From Chlorops oryzae (Eukaryota; Arthropoda; Insecta; Diptera; Chloropidae), in assembly GCA_020466095.1 (NCBI GenBank), contig CM035809.1, forward strand, positions 7,908,723-7,972,722: 64,000 bases of DNA. The letters are read 5' to 3'. The notes under the pieces are model-generated. The model did no database searches. It was not told where the DNA came from and saw only the letters and a list, made by a program, of their open reading frames with translations. This document shows, piece after piece, positions 1-10,907 of this stretch. Every line of letters starts with the position of its first letter. Within the stretch, counting starts at the first letter, position 1. The position numbers were made by a program, and so were the translations under genes.

Positions 1-20
1 CAATAGAATCTACTTATATA

Positions 21-420
21 CTGGGTGTCCCGTTGGGAAGTACATTCCTTAATAGGAGGTTGGTAGGGGGATCCAAGATGAACAAAAAAAAAACGGTATG
101 TGAGAGGGGGTCCTAAATGCACCCCTGAGGAGTTATGGGGCCTTAAAGTTTTTTTGGCACTAAGTCCCAAAAAACAATTCTTCCACGCCAATGGTTAATT
201 GTAAAAAATAAATTTTAATGCAGTTTGAAAGCCAATTGTATGTGCTTTTAGGCAAAATTAAATTGATGGTAAAAATTTGACCCATTAAGGGCAAAAAATA
301 AACGGTCAAAGTGAAAAATTGTGAAAAAACGTTCAATGTTTTTTTTACTTTGGAAGCCATTTTGCTATGAAAAGTGTTCAATTAACAGCCAATTTTTTTT
401 ATTTATTCAAAATTCTGGAT
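21..420. mobile_element. Fragment of inverted-repeat DNA element (CAGGGTG-like end)
   Basis: The stretch from about 21 starts with a CTGGGTGTCCC terminus and carries the blocks 'cacccctgaggagttat' and a long A run. Read in reverse it resembles the right end of the element at 14195-14921 (shared 'ctcctcaggggtgcattt'). The outer 20 bases, 'caatagaatctacttatata', recur at 38727-38746. The right limit is a guess. No coding potential is seen. Confidence 0.4.
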
Positions 421-536
421 CGATTTCCTTTAATTTGGTACCCCATATGTCAAATAGATTTTTTGAATATATGATGATAAAATTAAATATCTAAATGAAC
501 ATCCACTTAATTGAGGCAGTTTTACTGTATCAAATC

Positions 537-1387
537 CAGACCTGTTAAATAATGATTATTTAATTAATGATTAATTAATCAGATTATTTTTTTCTTATGA
601 GTGAAATAGTGATTATTTAATGATTATTTTTGTATGACCTATATTAATCAATGATTGCGATTACCAAATAATCATGAAATAATCATGATTATTTTAGATT
701 AATGAAAAAAATCAGAAAAAATCAAAAAATAATCAAAAAAATAATCCCGATTAATTTTAGATTATTTTTGAATTATTTTTGATTTTTTTTTATTATTTTT
801 GATTTGTTCTGATTTTTTTATTAATTTTAATTATTTTCAATTTGTAATTGAATATAATTAAATGTAGTACAGCGAGGGGCCCATATGTCCTTGCCTATGA
901 CATCGCAATGTAAAAATTCGCCTCTCGAAAGTATTGCCGGTGGTTTGACGAGGGGTGGTCCTAACCACAGGTGGCCGGTGAAATCACTTGTCCGTTGCCG
1001 GTCCCACGGACTATAGGAAAACTTTGGAAAAACGATGTTATTCAAATACAAATTGATAATAATTAAAATTAATAAAAAAATCAGAACAAATCAAAAATAA
1101 TCAAAAAAAATCAAAAAACCCAAAAATAATCAGGAAAAATAAAAATAATCAAAAAAATAAATTTCAAAAAATAATCTAAAATTAATCGGGATTATTTTTT
1201 TGATTATTTTTTGATTTTTTCTGATTTTTTTCATTAATCTGAAATAGTCCTGATTATTTCACGATTATTTGGTAATCGCAATCATTAATAATCAAAAATT
1301 TCAAGAAGTTAAATTAATAATGATTATGGATTAAAAAAAGAACAATAATTCATGATTATTAATCTTAATCGGGATTTAACAGGTCTG
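537..1387. mobile_element. hAT-type MITE with 8-bp TSD
   Basis: The element begins CAGACCTGTTAAAT and ends ATTTAACAGGTCTG, and is flanked on both sides by ATCAAATC (529-536 and 1388-1395), an 8-bp target-site duplication typical of hAT elements. The arms are A/T-rich and strongly self-complementary. A non-repetitive core of about 200 bases (roughly 860-1050) is not A/T-biased. A second copy lies at 56016-56909. It encodes no transposase. Confidence 0.9.
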
Positions 1388-1395
1388 ATCAAATC

Positions 1396-2049
1396 TAATA
1401 AATTCGACTTCAGCAGTCAGATAGATGTTCATTTAGATATTAAATTTTCTCATCTTATATTAAAAAAATTTTTTTTTAGATATATGAGTGGTTAAAAATA
1501 AATTGACTGATCTTAATACAAATAGCAGCTCCAATCCGTAATAATTTACGTCACCAAATTACGTATAAAAATAAACCAACGTAGTTACATAAAAAAAAAA
1601 TTGCATTCAAAGCTGTAGTTCCCCCCTTCAGGATGACAGTTTTCTTTTGCCACACAAAATTAGGCATCCGCCTACGCGAGCTTTCACTTTTAATTAATCA
1701 CAATCCCCGCTAGACTCTGAAAAGTGGGCCATCCCAAGATCAAGCAGAACCGCTTTCGCTGGCCTTCTGATCTCATACTCCTGTAACTCTTTCATACAAC
1801 TCATCACGAATCCAGTATAAATAAATCGCATCGCTTGGAGATTCGGACAAATTAACTTTATTCCAAGTTCAAACGATTTCAGTGTTATGGAATAAGAATG
1901 GTTTCACAAAAGTTAGCTGACCTTATAAAACGTTTTAAATTTAATTTAATTTAATTTAATGTAATTTAATTTGTACCTTGAAAATAAGGACATTAATTAT
2001 CTCTCATTCAATTATTTCAATAAGAAATACTTACAACGAACTTTCACTT
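1396..2049. other. Intergenic, no gene seen
   Basis: This spacer lies downstream of the minus-strand ZAD gene that ends at 2050. It holds a short pentanucleotide run (atttaattta, 1939-1970) and otherwise unremarkable A/T-rich sequence. The 60-codon plus-strand frame at 1971-2153 runs through the last exon of the opposite-strand gene and is a shadow. Confidence 0.5.
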
Positions 2050-5000
2050 TCATAAAGGTTCCAAAACAATTGGAGTCGTTGAAGCATTTTCTTGAGCTAT
2101 TCTTTCGATTGAATGAGTCCGTAGATGTGACTGTCAAATTGGAATTAAAATGAAAAATCCCAATAAATAATAATTATTCTTTTGGCTCTTATCAAAATAT
2201 ACTCACTTGATACCAAATTTCGGAACGGAAATTTCTATAACAAATATGACAAGTGTACTGGCTATGGTTGAATCGCTGCATGTGACTCTACAAAATTATG
2301 GTAAATTTGAATAATATCGTTTATTTTAATGAAATAATTAAACTTACGTTTAAGGCTGCCAGTGTTGAAAATGTGCTCGGACATTCTTTGCATTTCCACA
2401 CTGAAAGAAATGAGTTAACAGTAAAGTTAGAAGTGTATATGGAGAAAATATAAGAGATATGAATGGGGAAAAACGATAAATGCCTGAATTCGAATAGATG
2501 AGAAACGATTCAGTGTATATTCCTACAAAAATTGAACACATTAAAACATATAGAAGCAGTTTCAATTAAATTTGGAGTTTCTCTCCGTCCCCTAATTGGA
2601 AACGATTCCATATATTTGCATGTGTTGAATATTTTCAATAATTTTCGCGTAAAAATTCTTGCGCTATTGCATTTCAATTTCCAATAATGCAAGAATTTCT
2701 ACTTAGGTATTCCAGAAAATATTCAACGTTATGAAAACCTCTAGAACCAGTTTCAATAAACTGCAAATTTGATTGTGACTGGTTCCCTATGTACGGGTGA
2801 GTTGTATTTTTGAAAGTTTATACTTTAAAATTTATTTTCCGTACTAAAAATTGCGAAAACATTGGGGGCGCTACTACAATGCAAAAAGTGCAAATGGGCG
2901 ATATCCGCCCAGTGCCACGCCCATAAATGAACTTCTGAAGTAAAAGGCGGAGAAGCTTCAAATTTGAAACATTGACTAAGACGAATGAAAGGAGCAGGAG
3001 AAAAATGAATTTAGGCCACCCACTGCCACGCCCACAAATTGACGTTTTCGTAACATCTGAAGTAAGAGGCGGAGAAGCTTCAAATTTGAAACATTGACAA
3101 AGACGAATGAAAGGTGTAGGAGAAAAAATTGTTTGGTCCAATTTTTTTAACTTTTCGTACGAAAAGGCAAAATGTAGTGCTCGAATATTGTCCGGACGCT
3201 GGGTATATCAAAGTCGGGCATGATCGATTTTAAGGGGGTCTTCTCATTGAGCAACTTTTTTTTTCGACTTTTTTTTTTTTTGCATTTATTTATAGCTTGG
3301 GTAGTTGTGAAAATGCCCCTAAAAGGATTTTTTGAAATTCGAAATAGTTTAGAGGATATAGCCTTCTTTGTCGAGCAAGATCTGCGCTAAAACGAGTAAT
3401 TTTTGCGTTGCTTCAAACTTTAAACGCGTTTATCTCGAAACCACGTTTTTCGAACTGGCGGCCATGATATCTCCAGTTCAACTGAACCGATTTTCATGAA
3501 ACAAAGTGGAATCGACGCAGAATTGTCACCATTCTCGGGTGAACCTCGACCATAATTTAAAAAAATTTTTTACTATTTTTTTTTTACACTAAACTAAAAA
3601 AAAAAAAGCCCGAAATTGAAATTTTTTTTTGAATGGCCGCCATTTTGTCAAAAAAAATCACCAAATTAAGCTTGAGGTTCACCCGAGAATTACATCTATA
3701 CTGATTATAACCCCGTTTTTTTTTCCCCCATTTCGGACGCTCCGGAGACCCGGAATCGTGGCCGCCGTGACGGCACCTTTTTTTCACCACCAACTTTGAA
3801 GTCTCATTACTTTTTGAACAGCCCACGTATCGAGGCAAAAAAAAATTTTTTTATTTACTTTGAACCTTTTGTAATACAATAAATAAAAAAAGTTTTCAAT
3901 TATTCTTTGCGTTTTCAAATAAGAATTTTTTTAAAAAGGGTCCAAAAAACGGGTTTTCAATGAGAAGACCCCCTTAACTTTCTTATGTGTCCTTTTTCTT
4001 TAATGTTTTTTTTTTATTGATATTTCGTCGTACTGTAGCTATTTGCTGGTAGATCATAATTTGCAATACAACATGTGAAAAAAAAAATATTGGACCACTT
4101 TTTCATGCAATTTTTTATACACATAGTCCCATTCTGAAATTTTAAATTGGATTTCTCAAAAAAAAAAAAAAAAGATTTTTTTGGATATACGAACAGAAAA
4201 CTCCGGTACGACGATATTAGCAAAGAAAATGAAATTTCACTTACCACTCGCTACATGATGATCATCTACATGTTTCTGTTATTAAAAAAAAAAAAAAAAA
4301 AAAGAAAAGGTATTCTATTAAAAGAGTCTACAATTGCATTGTTTCATTTAATTCAACGTACTGTCAATTTACGTTGGCTGTAAAAACTTTCGTTGCACAT
4401 CTCGCATGAGAATGATCGATTGTACTTGTGTTCGTCTATGTGGCTCTAAAAATATATATAAGTATATACATATATGATTTATCAAATATATAATATAATC
4501 AGGGACCATAACTGTTATAAATTATATTTTAAAAAACTTTAAATTATTTGATTTAAAATTATTTAAAGTAATTATTTTAAGAGTTTTATTATTTTAATCA
4601 GAAATAACAATTATTATTTTGAGTTTTATTTTTTACTCAGAAGAAAAACTTATTTTAGATTTTTAATTTTTACTCAGTAAATAAAAATTATTTTTCGAAT
4701 TTTATTTTTTCTCTGAAGATAAAAATTTATCTTAGATTTTTATTTATTACTCAAAAAAATAAAAATTGGTTTTTGAGTTTTTTTTTTTTACTCAGAAAAA
4801 TAAAACTCTTGCATAAGTATATTACCACTTTCTTCAAGATAACGCCTGAAATAGGATAAAGTGATGAAGAGTCGGATGATGATGAACACGAGGAAATGAA
4901 AAAGGCCAGATGCGAAATCGGCAACCACAATTCAAATTCCAAAAAATATTTGCATAATACTTGTGTTTGCATAATGTTGTGAGTAAAACAAAAAACTTGA

Positions 5001-6663
5001 AAAATAATTTTTATTTTCTGAGTAAAAAATAAAACTCCAAAAATAATTTTTATATCCGAGCAAAAAATAAAACTCTAAAAGCAATTTTTATTTACTGAGT
5101 TAAAACTAAAACTCTTAAGAATAATTTTTATCTTCTGAGTAAAAAATAAAACTCGAAAAAGAATTGTTATTTCCTGATTAAAAAATAAAACTTGAGAATT
5201 AATTTTTAGTTTTTTGATAAAAAAATAAAACTAAGAATTAACACTTAAATACTAATTTTTAAAATATAAATTATTTTATATCGATTTTTAAAATTCAAAA
5301 TTCAAAAATAATTATTATTTTGGGTCCCTGAATATAATAATATATTACATTCAATTAGATTTACAAACCTTTAAATTCTCTGGTTGGAAAAATGACTTTG
5401 AACAAAGATGGCATTTAAAGCGACCCTCTGTATGGAGTTTTGTATGGCTCTAAAAGTGCGAGAATGGAGATTTCCAAATGATTGAGTTTAATTTTTATTT
5501 ATTTTTTTTTTAAATTAACAATTTATGAATTGTAAGCTTTGTTTATATTTGCTATACAAATACATTTATTGTACATACCCATAAACTAGAAGCGTGGCGG
5601 AAATACTTGGAGCATGTTTTACATTGATATTTAGTTTCATTATTATGTGAACGCATATGAATCTGAAAGTGGATGAAGAGAGCGTTTTATTTAAATTCTA
5701 TTTGAAATTTTTTCTTCTCATAAATATTCATATCTGAGAAAAAAATTTTTTTTCCATTATCAATGGATTTTATCTTGTATCGAATTTATTTGAAGATCCC
5801 TTTTCTTAGTTAACTCACTCTTAATGCAGATGGGTGGCGGAAAATTTTATTGCATTGCTTGCATTTTGAAGCAAGACTTTTACTATGATCCTGGAGATGT
5901 TTCTGAAGTACTTCCTCACTGGGAAAGTCAAGTGAACATTTTGCACATTGGAATTTAATCATAGAGATTTTTATTTTTCCAGGTATTTTTTTACTCCTCT
6001 CTGGTGCAGCATCCTATTAACAAAAAAAAAAAAAAAAAACAAGTTTGTTTATAAAATTTAATTTTTAAGAAATTTTCCATCTTAATAAACCTGTTCAAAT
6101 CCCATAAATTGTGATCCGTCCGATGTCTCGACATTTTCGTCCATAACTTCAGTTTCTCCAATATTTGTATCTCTATTTGTTGTATCATTAACCTCATGAA
6201 CTTCGATAGTTTCATTTTCGTTTAATTCCTCTTTGATGTCCGTTGGATTTATGAAATTTGAATTTGAGCGAGTTGTTTCTTCGATCGGATCTTCATTTTC
6301 TCTCTCTCTCTCAAATGATGATGGTTCGTTTTCGATGTTCTCGTTTTCCGAAATCTGTATGCGACAAAAGTCTCGCGCTCTTATTGTTCCAGGTATTATA
6401 TTTGATGATTTCTCAGCTGAAGACTCTTTTGTCTTTGCTTTGAATAAAATCTTCAATGAATCCTGTGCGCGCTCGATTTTTTTCAAAAAATCATCACACA
6501 ATTTAAGCATCTTTATGCATTCATTACAGACAAATTGCTTTACTTCTATTTTCAATTTAAATGCATGCATTAGCTGGATAATGCATGGATGATTTTCATC
6601 ATGAATTAAAACCAGATATTCCTGTCTGCTAAGTGTAGCACAAAGGCAACAAATTGCTAGCAT
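2050..6663 (-). CDS. ZAD domain C2H2 zinc-finger protein (ZAD1)
   Basis: Probable DNA-binding transcription factor. Nine exons join in phase: 6663-6091, 6013-5819, 5662-5579, 5449-5369, 4445-4362, 4275-4245, 2400-2348, 2287-2207 and 2130-2050, giving about 420 residues. Exon 1 has the ZAD zinc-binding pairs CCLC (near residue 5) and CNEC (near 48) and an acidic linker. Exon 2 opens the finger array (QCAKC, KCKQC). Downstream exons each carry the His pair of one finger, a linker and the Cys pair of the next, mostly 81 or 84 nt and phase 0; the 31-nt and 53-nt exons add up to one 84-nt unit. The last exon ends SHLRTH plus a short tail. The start is the Met before LAICCLC; an upstream in-frame Met is lost in the copy at 35077 because the T run differs. 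ZAD domains dimerise. No specific orthologue is recognised. Confidence 0.85.
2574..2720. repeat. Fragment related to the PIF/Harbinger-like element end
   Basis: In intron 7/6 of ZAD1 the phrases 'gattccatatatttgcat' and 'gcgctattgcatttcaat' match the terminal region of the 43656-47760 element (around 47670-47755), including the GCGCTATT motif of its inverted repeat. It looks like a short decayed relative. No TSD was identified. Confidence 0.4.
2818..3229. repeat. Partial copy of the ~120-bp tandem-repeat element
   Basis: Two units about 119 bp apart share 'ccactgccacgcccacaaat', 'ggcggagaagcttcaaat' and 'agacgaatgaaagg'. The right part has 'ggacgctgggtatatcaaag', the same terminus as the larger array at 15690-16735. 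The TTAA-type element at 3230 interrupts this repeat. Confidence 0.65.
3230..3977. mobile_element. TTAA-flanked inverted-repeat element, copy 1
   Basis: Starts TTAAGGGGGTCTTCTCATTG and ends CAATGAGAAGACCCCCTTAA, so the terminal inverted repeat is about 17 bp inside a TTAA target duplication, as in piggyBac-like elements. The interior is not a palindrome. Four nearly identical copies of about 745 bp occur in this window (also at 51836, 57109 and 62402). Open frames inside are not conserved as proteins. It lies in an intron of ZAD1. Confidence 0.85.
4500..5330. mobile_element. hAT-type MITE (CAGGGACC family), copy 1
   Basis: Begins CAGGGACCATAACTG and ends TTGGGTCCCTG, flanked by AATATAAT on both sides (4492-4499 and 5331-5338). 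The arms consist of diverged repeats of 'actcagaagataaaa'. It lies in the intron between the exons at 4445-4362 and 5449-5369 of ZAD1. A sibling at 9781-10588 shares the 5' end and core. No coding region. Confidence 0.85.
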
Positions 6664-6714
6664 TTTTTTTTTCTCTCTCAAAAAGGATTTCACACAGTAA
6701 TGTTATATTGATAA

Positions 6715-7045
6715 ACGCAGCCGATATCAAGGTTCGAAATCGGAGATGAAACTAAAATATCATTATTACGATTTGCCGATTATATCTTTACCACCGATAA
6801 AAACTATTTCAATTTCGATATAAGCTCGATAAAATATGTTTGTCGAATCAAATAATTTTATTATATGCTTATATTTCGTTGAAATTATCTATAAATATCT
6901 AACTTCTATTTTTTCTTTTTGAAATATCGGTCGTATAATAATATTTTTTTATTCTAACGACGTTTAAAAGTTTTCTCATTTCGGATTTTAAATCGTTTTG
7001 TGTCGATATGGATTGTATTCTCAATATCGATGTTTCGAAATTATC
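6715..7045. promoter_or_regulatory. CGATA-rich divergent upstream region
   Basis: Just upstream of the ZAD1 start codon at least seven CGATA cores (either strand) fall within about 330 bp, for example 'gccgatatcaag', 'accgataaa', 'ttcgatataagctcgataa', 'tgtcgatatgg' and 'atatcgatg'. CGATA clusters and TATCGATA are known in flies as BEAF-32 and DREF sites. The region is retained in the copy at 35120-35480. Binding is inferred. Confidence 0.5.
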
Positions 7046-7061
7046 GAGTAAATTTACTCAT

Positions 7062-8370
7062 CCCTACCAGAGACTGCGACATAATTAATGTTCAATGAAT
7101 TGGTTTTTGTTCATGACGTCACAGCACACTGAATTTATAAATGGCTTTTTGCGAAAGCGTTTGTTTTTTTTTTTTTTTTACTATTCTTTGCATTTGCGAC
7201 TGTGTATACGGTAAAACGAATTCCGAATTATCTCCATAACTACAGCGCTTAGGGTTATAGTATTTTTCCAGGTCTATGCGCGAGGGATTGTTGAGTATGC
7301 TGATATTCTCACTACAGATTATCTTACAATTTTTTTATCTACATAAGATAAAGCTATAAACAGAATAAGGGCGTAAGCGAATAATCGCTTTTTTAAAAGT
7401 ACTCGGTTATACGAAGTTGTCTATAGCACATTCGAATTTCGTAAGTCGCTGTTCATATATAGCCGACAAATCATCAGCGTTGCGGGATTATTTAGGAACG
7501 TTTTTTCTTCATTTGTTTCATTGTCCGAAGTGACATCTAAAACATGTTCCGGAACATTTAGTTCGTGGCAAGAGACGCATGTGTAAGGAAAAGTTTCTTC
7601 TCTGCGTCTCTTGCTACTATAAATGTTCCCGAAATGTTTTCGGTATGTCTGACTTCGGACTTATTGAAATGTTTTTATTGGGCATTTAATGTACGTTTTA
7701 GCGCTACTCGTTTAAGCTAAAACGACTATCAAAACGAGTGAATTATCATATGCGATTTCGTTTTCGAATTTTGTGGTTATCTTTTGTTTGCTATGGTGAA
7801 ATATGAGTATATTGTAATTTAGAATAGAAGCAATTATTGAAATGCGTTCGTTTTCTCTTTGTTTAGGGAAACAACCTCAAATTTGTTCAAAATAGGAATT
7901 TCAATGACCATATGTTTCCGCATTTTTCTATGACACCTAGGGTTCAGTTTTTTTCAGTTCTAAGCAGGATTTATTTGTTTAGCTACTTGTTTTACATTAA
8001 AGGATAAGTTTCTCGTTTTTAGTTTTATGATAAAGCGAAAAAACTAAGTTGCTTTAGTGCTAAAACGGGGAAAAGCTGCTAAAACGAGAATAAAACAGCA
8101 TATGTAAACGCCATTGAAGTTTTGTACGATGTAAATCGGGAAAAATCTAAGTTGTTTAGGTCTAAATGGGAAAGTTCTTAACCGAATTAAAAGCTATGTA
8201 AATGCTCTTAACGTGTAAATAGCGTAATGGTAGCAGTGGCAAATGGGAGAACTGCCATATTAGAAAATATTTGAGAAAATCAAGTCCTTAAAATCAGCTG
8301 TTCTTTATCTGCTTTCTCTTTTTACCAAATTTCAAGATAGATTGCTGAAGTATAATTTGAGCACGTGATT
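7062..8370. other. Spacer between ZAD1 and ADAL
   Basis: No coding region is evident. A perfect TGACGTCA (CRE-like) palindrome lies near 7114. The segment from about 7530 to 8205 is missing from the second version (compare about 35937), where a short-repeat end, 'cattatcgaaatgtcttaa', takes its place; the same end occurs in the foldback at 61501-61662. Confidence 0.5.
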
Positions 8371-9581
8371 ATGGAAGGTTAGAAAACTGAATTTTATTTT
8401 TATATTTATAAATAGATTAATTGAGATATTTCTGCTCAGAGCCGCCGCTCGCCGGATTACTCAAATATGTTGCAAAAATTGAGCTTCACGCACATTTGAA
8501 TGGTTCTCTCAAGCTAACCTCAATATTAGAGTTGGGAGAAAAATTATATGGAGAAAATACACCCGAATTTATAAAACTATCTCAGAGCTTAATCGATTTC
8601 AATGGACTGGATTTGGAAGCTTGTTTCCAAAAGTTCAAGTTCATGCATGATCTTACCTCAACTGAAAAAGGACTGAAATTAGCGACTGAAATGGTAATAC
8701 GTGATTTCGTACAAGATAATGTTATATACTTGGAGCTCCGCACGACCCCGAAGAAAACCAATGAATCTATGACGAAATCTGAATATTTAAAAATCGTCTT
8801 GGATACAATTCAAAATGCCGAAGAGACATTGAACATAATAATTAAACTACTACCATCAATTGATCGCAGTATGTCCATTGAGGATGCAAAAGAAACGGTT
8901 GACCTTGTATTAAAATTAAGAGAAGATTCGGAAAAATACAAGCAATTAATACCTGGTATAGACTTCAGCGGTAATCCTTATCGTGGAGAATTTAACGAAT
9001 TCAAACCGGTACTAGAGAAGGCACGTCAAAATGGCCTTAAGCTTGCAATTCATTGCGCCGAAATTGATAATCGTGAAGAAATTGAGGAAATGTTGGCCTT
9101 CAAAATGGACCGTTGTGGACACGGAACTTTTTTGAATTCAAAACAAATTGATGAATTGGTTAAAGAAAAAACTGCAATCGAATGTTGTTTGACTAGCAAT
9201 GTAAAAGGTGGCACTGTGAGTAATTTTAATGACCATCATTTGAAAAACTTCATTAACCTAAAGACTGAAGATGAAAAACAAGCAATGGCTGTTTTGTGTA
9301 CAGACGATTGTGGCATTTTCGATACGACTTTAACGAATGAACTTGAGATTGTTGCTAAAACGTTCAACGTTTCCAAAGAGCAACTGGCAAAATTACAATT
9401 GAATGCTATTGACCATGCATTCACCAGCAGCGAAGAAAAGCAAATTTTGAGAAATGTATTTTATCGTACCTGTATAAATTGGAACTGTTTAAATGTCAGC
9501 AAACCATGGACGCCAATAGAAATACCCGATTTATATGATTGGGCAAGAAAGTTACGCCATCTCGTACCGGAAAATAAATAA
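8371..9581 (+). CDS. Adal: Adenosine deaminase-like protein (N6-methyl-AMP deaminase family)
   Basis: Cytosolic metal-dependent deaminase of the ADA/ADAL family; ADAL enzymes remove the amino or methylamino group of N6-modified AMP. Exon 1 is only ATGGAAG (8371-8377), followed by GTTAGA; exon 2 runs from 8440 after TTTCTGCTCAG to the stop. The join gives MEEPPLAGLLKYV and 382 residues, normal for ADAL. Visible active-site elements: HAHLNG with metal ligands H19 and H21, IHCAE with H207 and catalytic E210, CGHG with H230, LTSN, and CTDDCG with metal ligand D291. The frame open from 8421 has no ATG upstream, which supports the split start. It is divergent from ZAD1 and convergent with ZAD2. The enzyme looks intact here; the second version at 36107-37306 is broken. 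Confidence 0.92.
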
Positions 9582-9780
9582 AACGAACAATTTAAAAAAA
9601 TGTGTACTGGTATTGAAAATTGTGAGGCAGTGTTGCTAGGTAACTCCCCCCAGATTCGAAATGTGCCCCCTAAAAAGGTAAATATTCGAAATAAAAAAAA
9701 GATATTTGGAAAGAACAACAACAAATTTGACAATTTTTCTATATCAAACACTATAAATTTCGCACATCATTTGTTTATAC

Positions 9781-10588
9781 CAGGGACCATAACTGTTATA
9801 AATTATATTTTAAAAATTACAATTTCTAAGTATTATTTTAAGAGTTTTAATGGTTTAAATCAGAAAACTAAGCAATTATTTTTTGAGTTTTATTTTTTAC
9901 TCAGAAGATAAAACTTATTCTTAGATTTATTTTCGATCAAGAAATAAAAATTAATTTTCGAGTTATATTTTTTACTCAGAAGAAAAAACTTAATTTTTCG
10001 ATTTTTATTTTTACTCAGTAAATAAAAATTATTTTATAAACGAATTTAATTTTTTGCTCTGAAGATAAAAAATATTATCTTAGATTTTTATTTATTACTC
10101 ACAAAAAAATAAAAATTGGTTTTTGAAGTTTTTTTTCTTTTACTCAGAAGAAATAAAACTCTTGCATAAGTATATTACCACTTTCTTCAAGATTAACGCC
10201 TGAAATAGGATAAAGTGATGAAGATGGATGATGATGAACACGAGAAATGAATTAAAGGCCAGATGCGAAATCGGCAACCATTTAATTCTCAAAAAATTTA
10301 TTTCAATAATATTATGTTATATAATGTTGTGAGTAAAACCAAAAAACTTTGTAATAAATAATTTTTATTTTACATGAGTAATATAAATTATAAATTTATT
10401 CATAAAAATATAATTTGTTATTTTCCGATCAAAAAATAAAACTTGAGAATTAATTTTTGTTTTATTTCGATCAAAAAATCAAAACATCTACGAATAATAC
10501 TTGAAATACTAATTTTTAAAATATAAATTACTTTTATATCGAATTTTTAAATTATTTCAAAAATAATTATTATTTTGAGGTCACACTG
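9781..10588. mobile_element. hAT-type MITE (CAGGGACC family), copy 2
   Basis: Begins CAGGGACCATAACTG, ends GAGGTCACACTG and is flanked by GTTTATAC on both sides (9773-9780 and 10589-10596). The second version of the locus has no element here and only one copy of the flank (near 37521), so it is an insertion with a known empty site. It lies between the convergent 3' ends of ADAL and ZAD2. Confidence 0.9.
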
Positions 10589-10907
10589 GTTTATACATAC
10601 GTATATTTACATATCATAAGCCGCACTAAAAATCATGACACTAAGAGAAATTTGTTCCCCTAAACGTCCACATAAAAGTAGGAAAAGCCCCTAAATCTAG
10701 GGGGGAAACCCCTAAACTGACAACACTGTTGTGAGGCATTTAAAAGATATTTTAGAAGACTTTTTGAATTGCTTCAAAAATTTATTCAAAACTTCAATTA
10801 TTAGCCTTTAATAAGCTATAAATAAAAGCAAATATTCTCAGAATACAAGATCACTTTTTTTTTTTTTTATCATAAAAGACTTTTCGATTGAACTGTTTTG
10901 CATAACT

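Noticed and set aside
3584..3838. Small protein inside the TTAA elements (also near 57467 and 62540)
   Set aside because: The frame differs between copies by indels and has no family motif. It follows element sequence only.
3230..3977. Long perfect palindrome
   Set aside because: Only the outer ~20 bases are inverted. The interiors of the two halves do not pair, and other copies simply lie in the opposite orientation.
6664..6693. ZAD1 start ten codons further upstream
   Set aside because: The extension runs through a T/A run whose length differs in the second version, so it is not conserved, and ZAD proteins start close to the first Cys pair.
8421..9581. ADAL starting at 8421 without an intron
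   Set aside because: That frame begins with TTG, not ATG. The ATGGAAG exon with GT-AG sites gives a normal N-terminus and exact phase.
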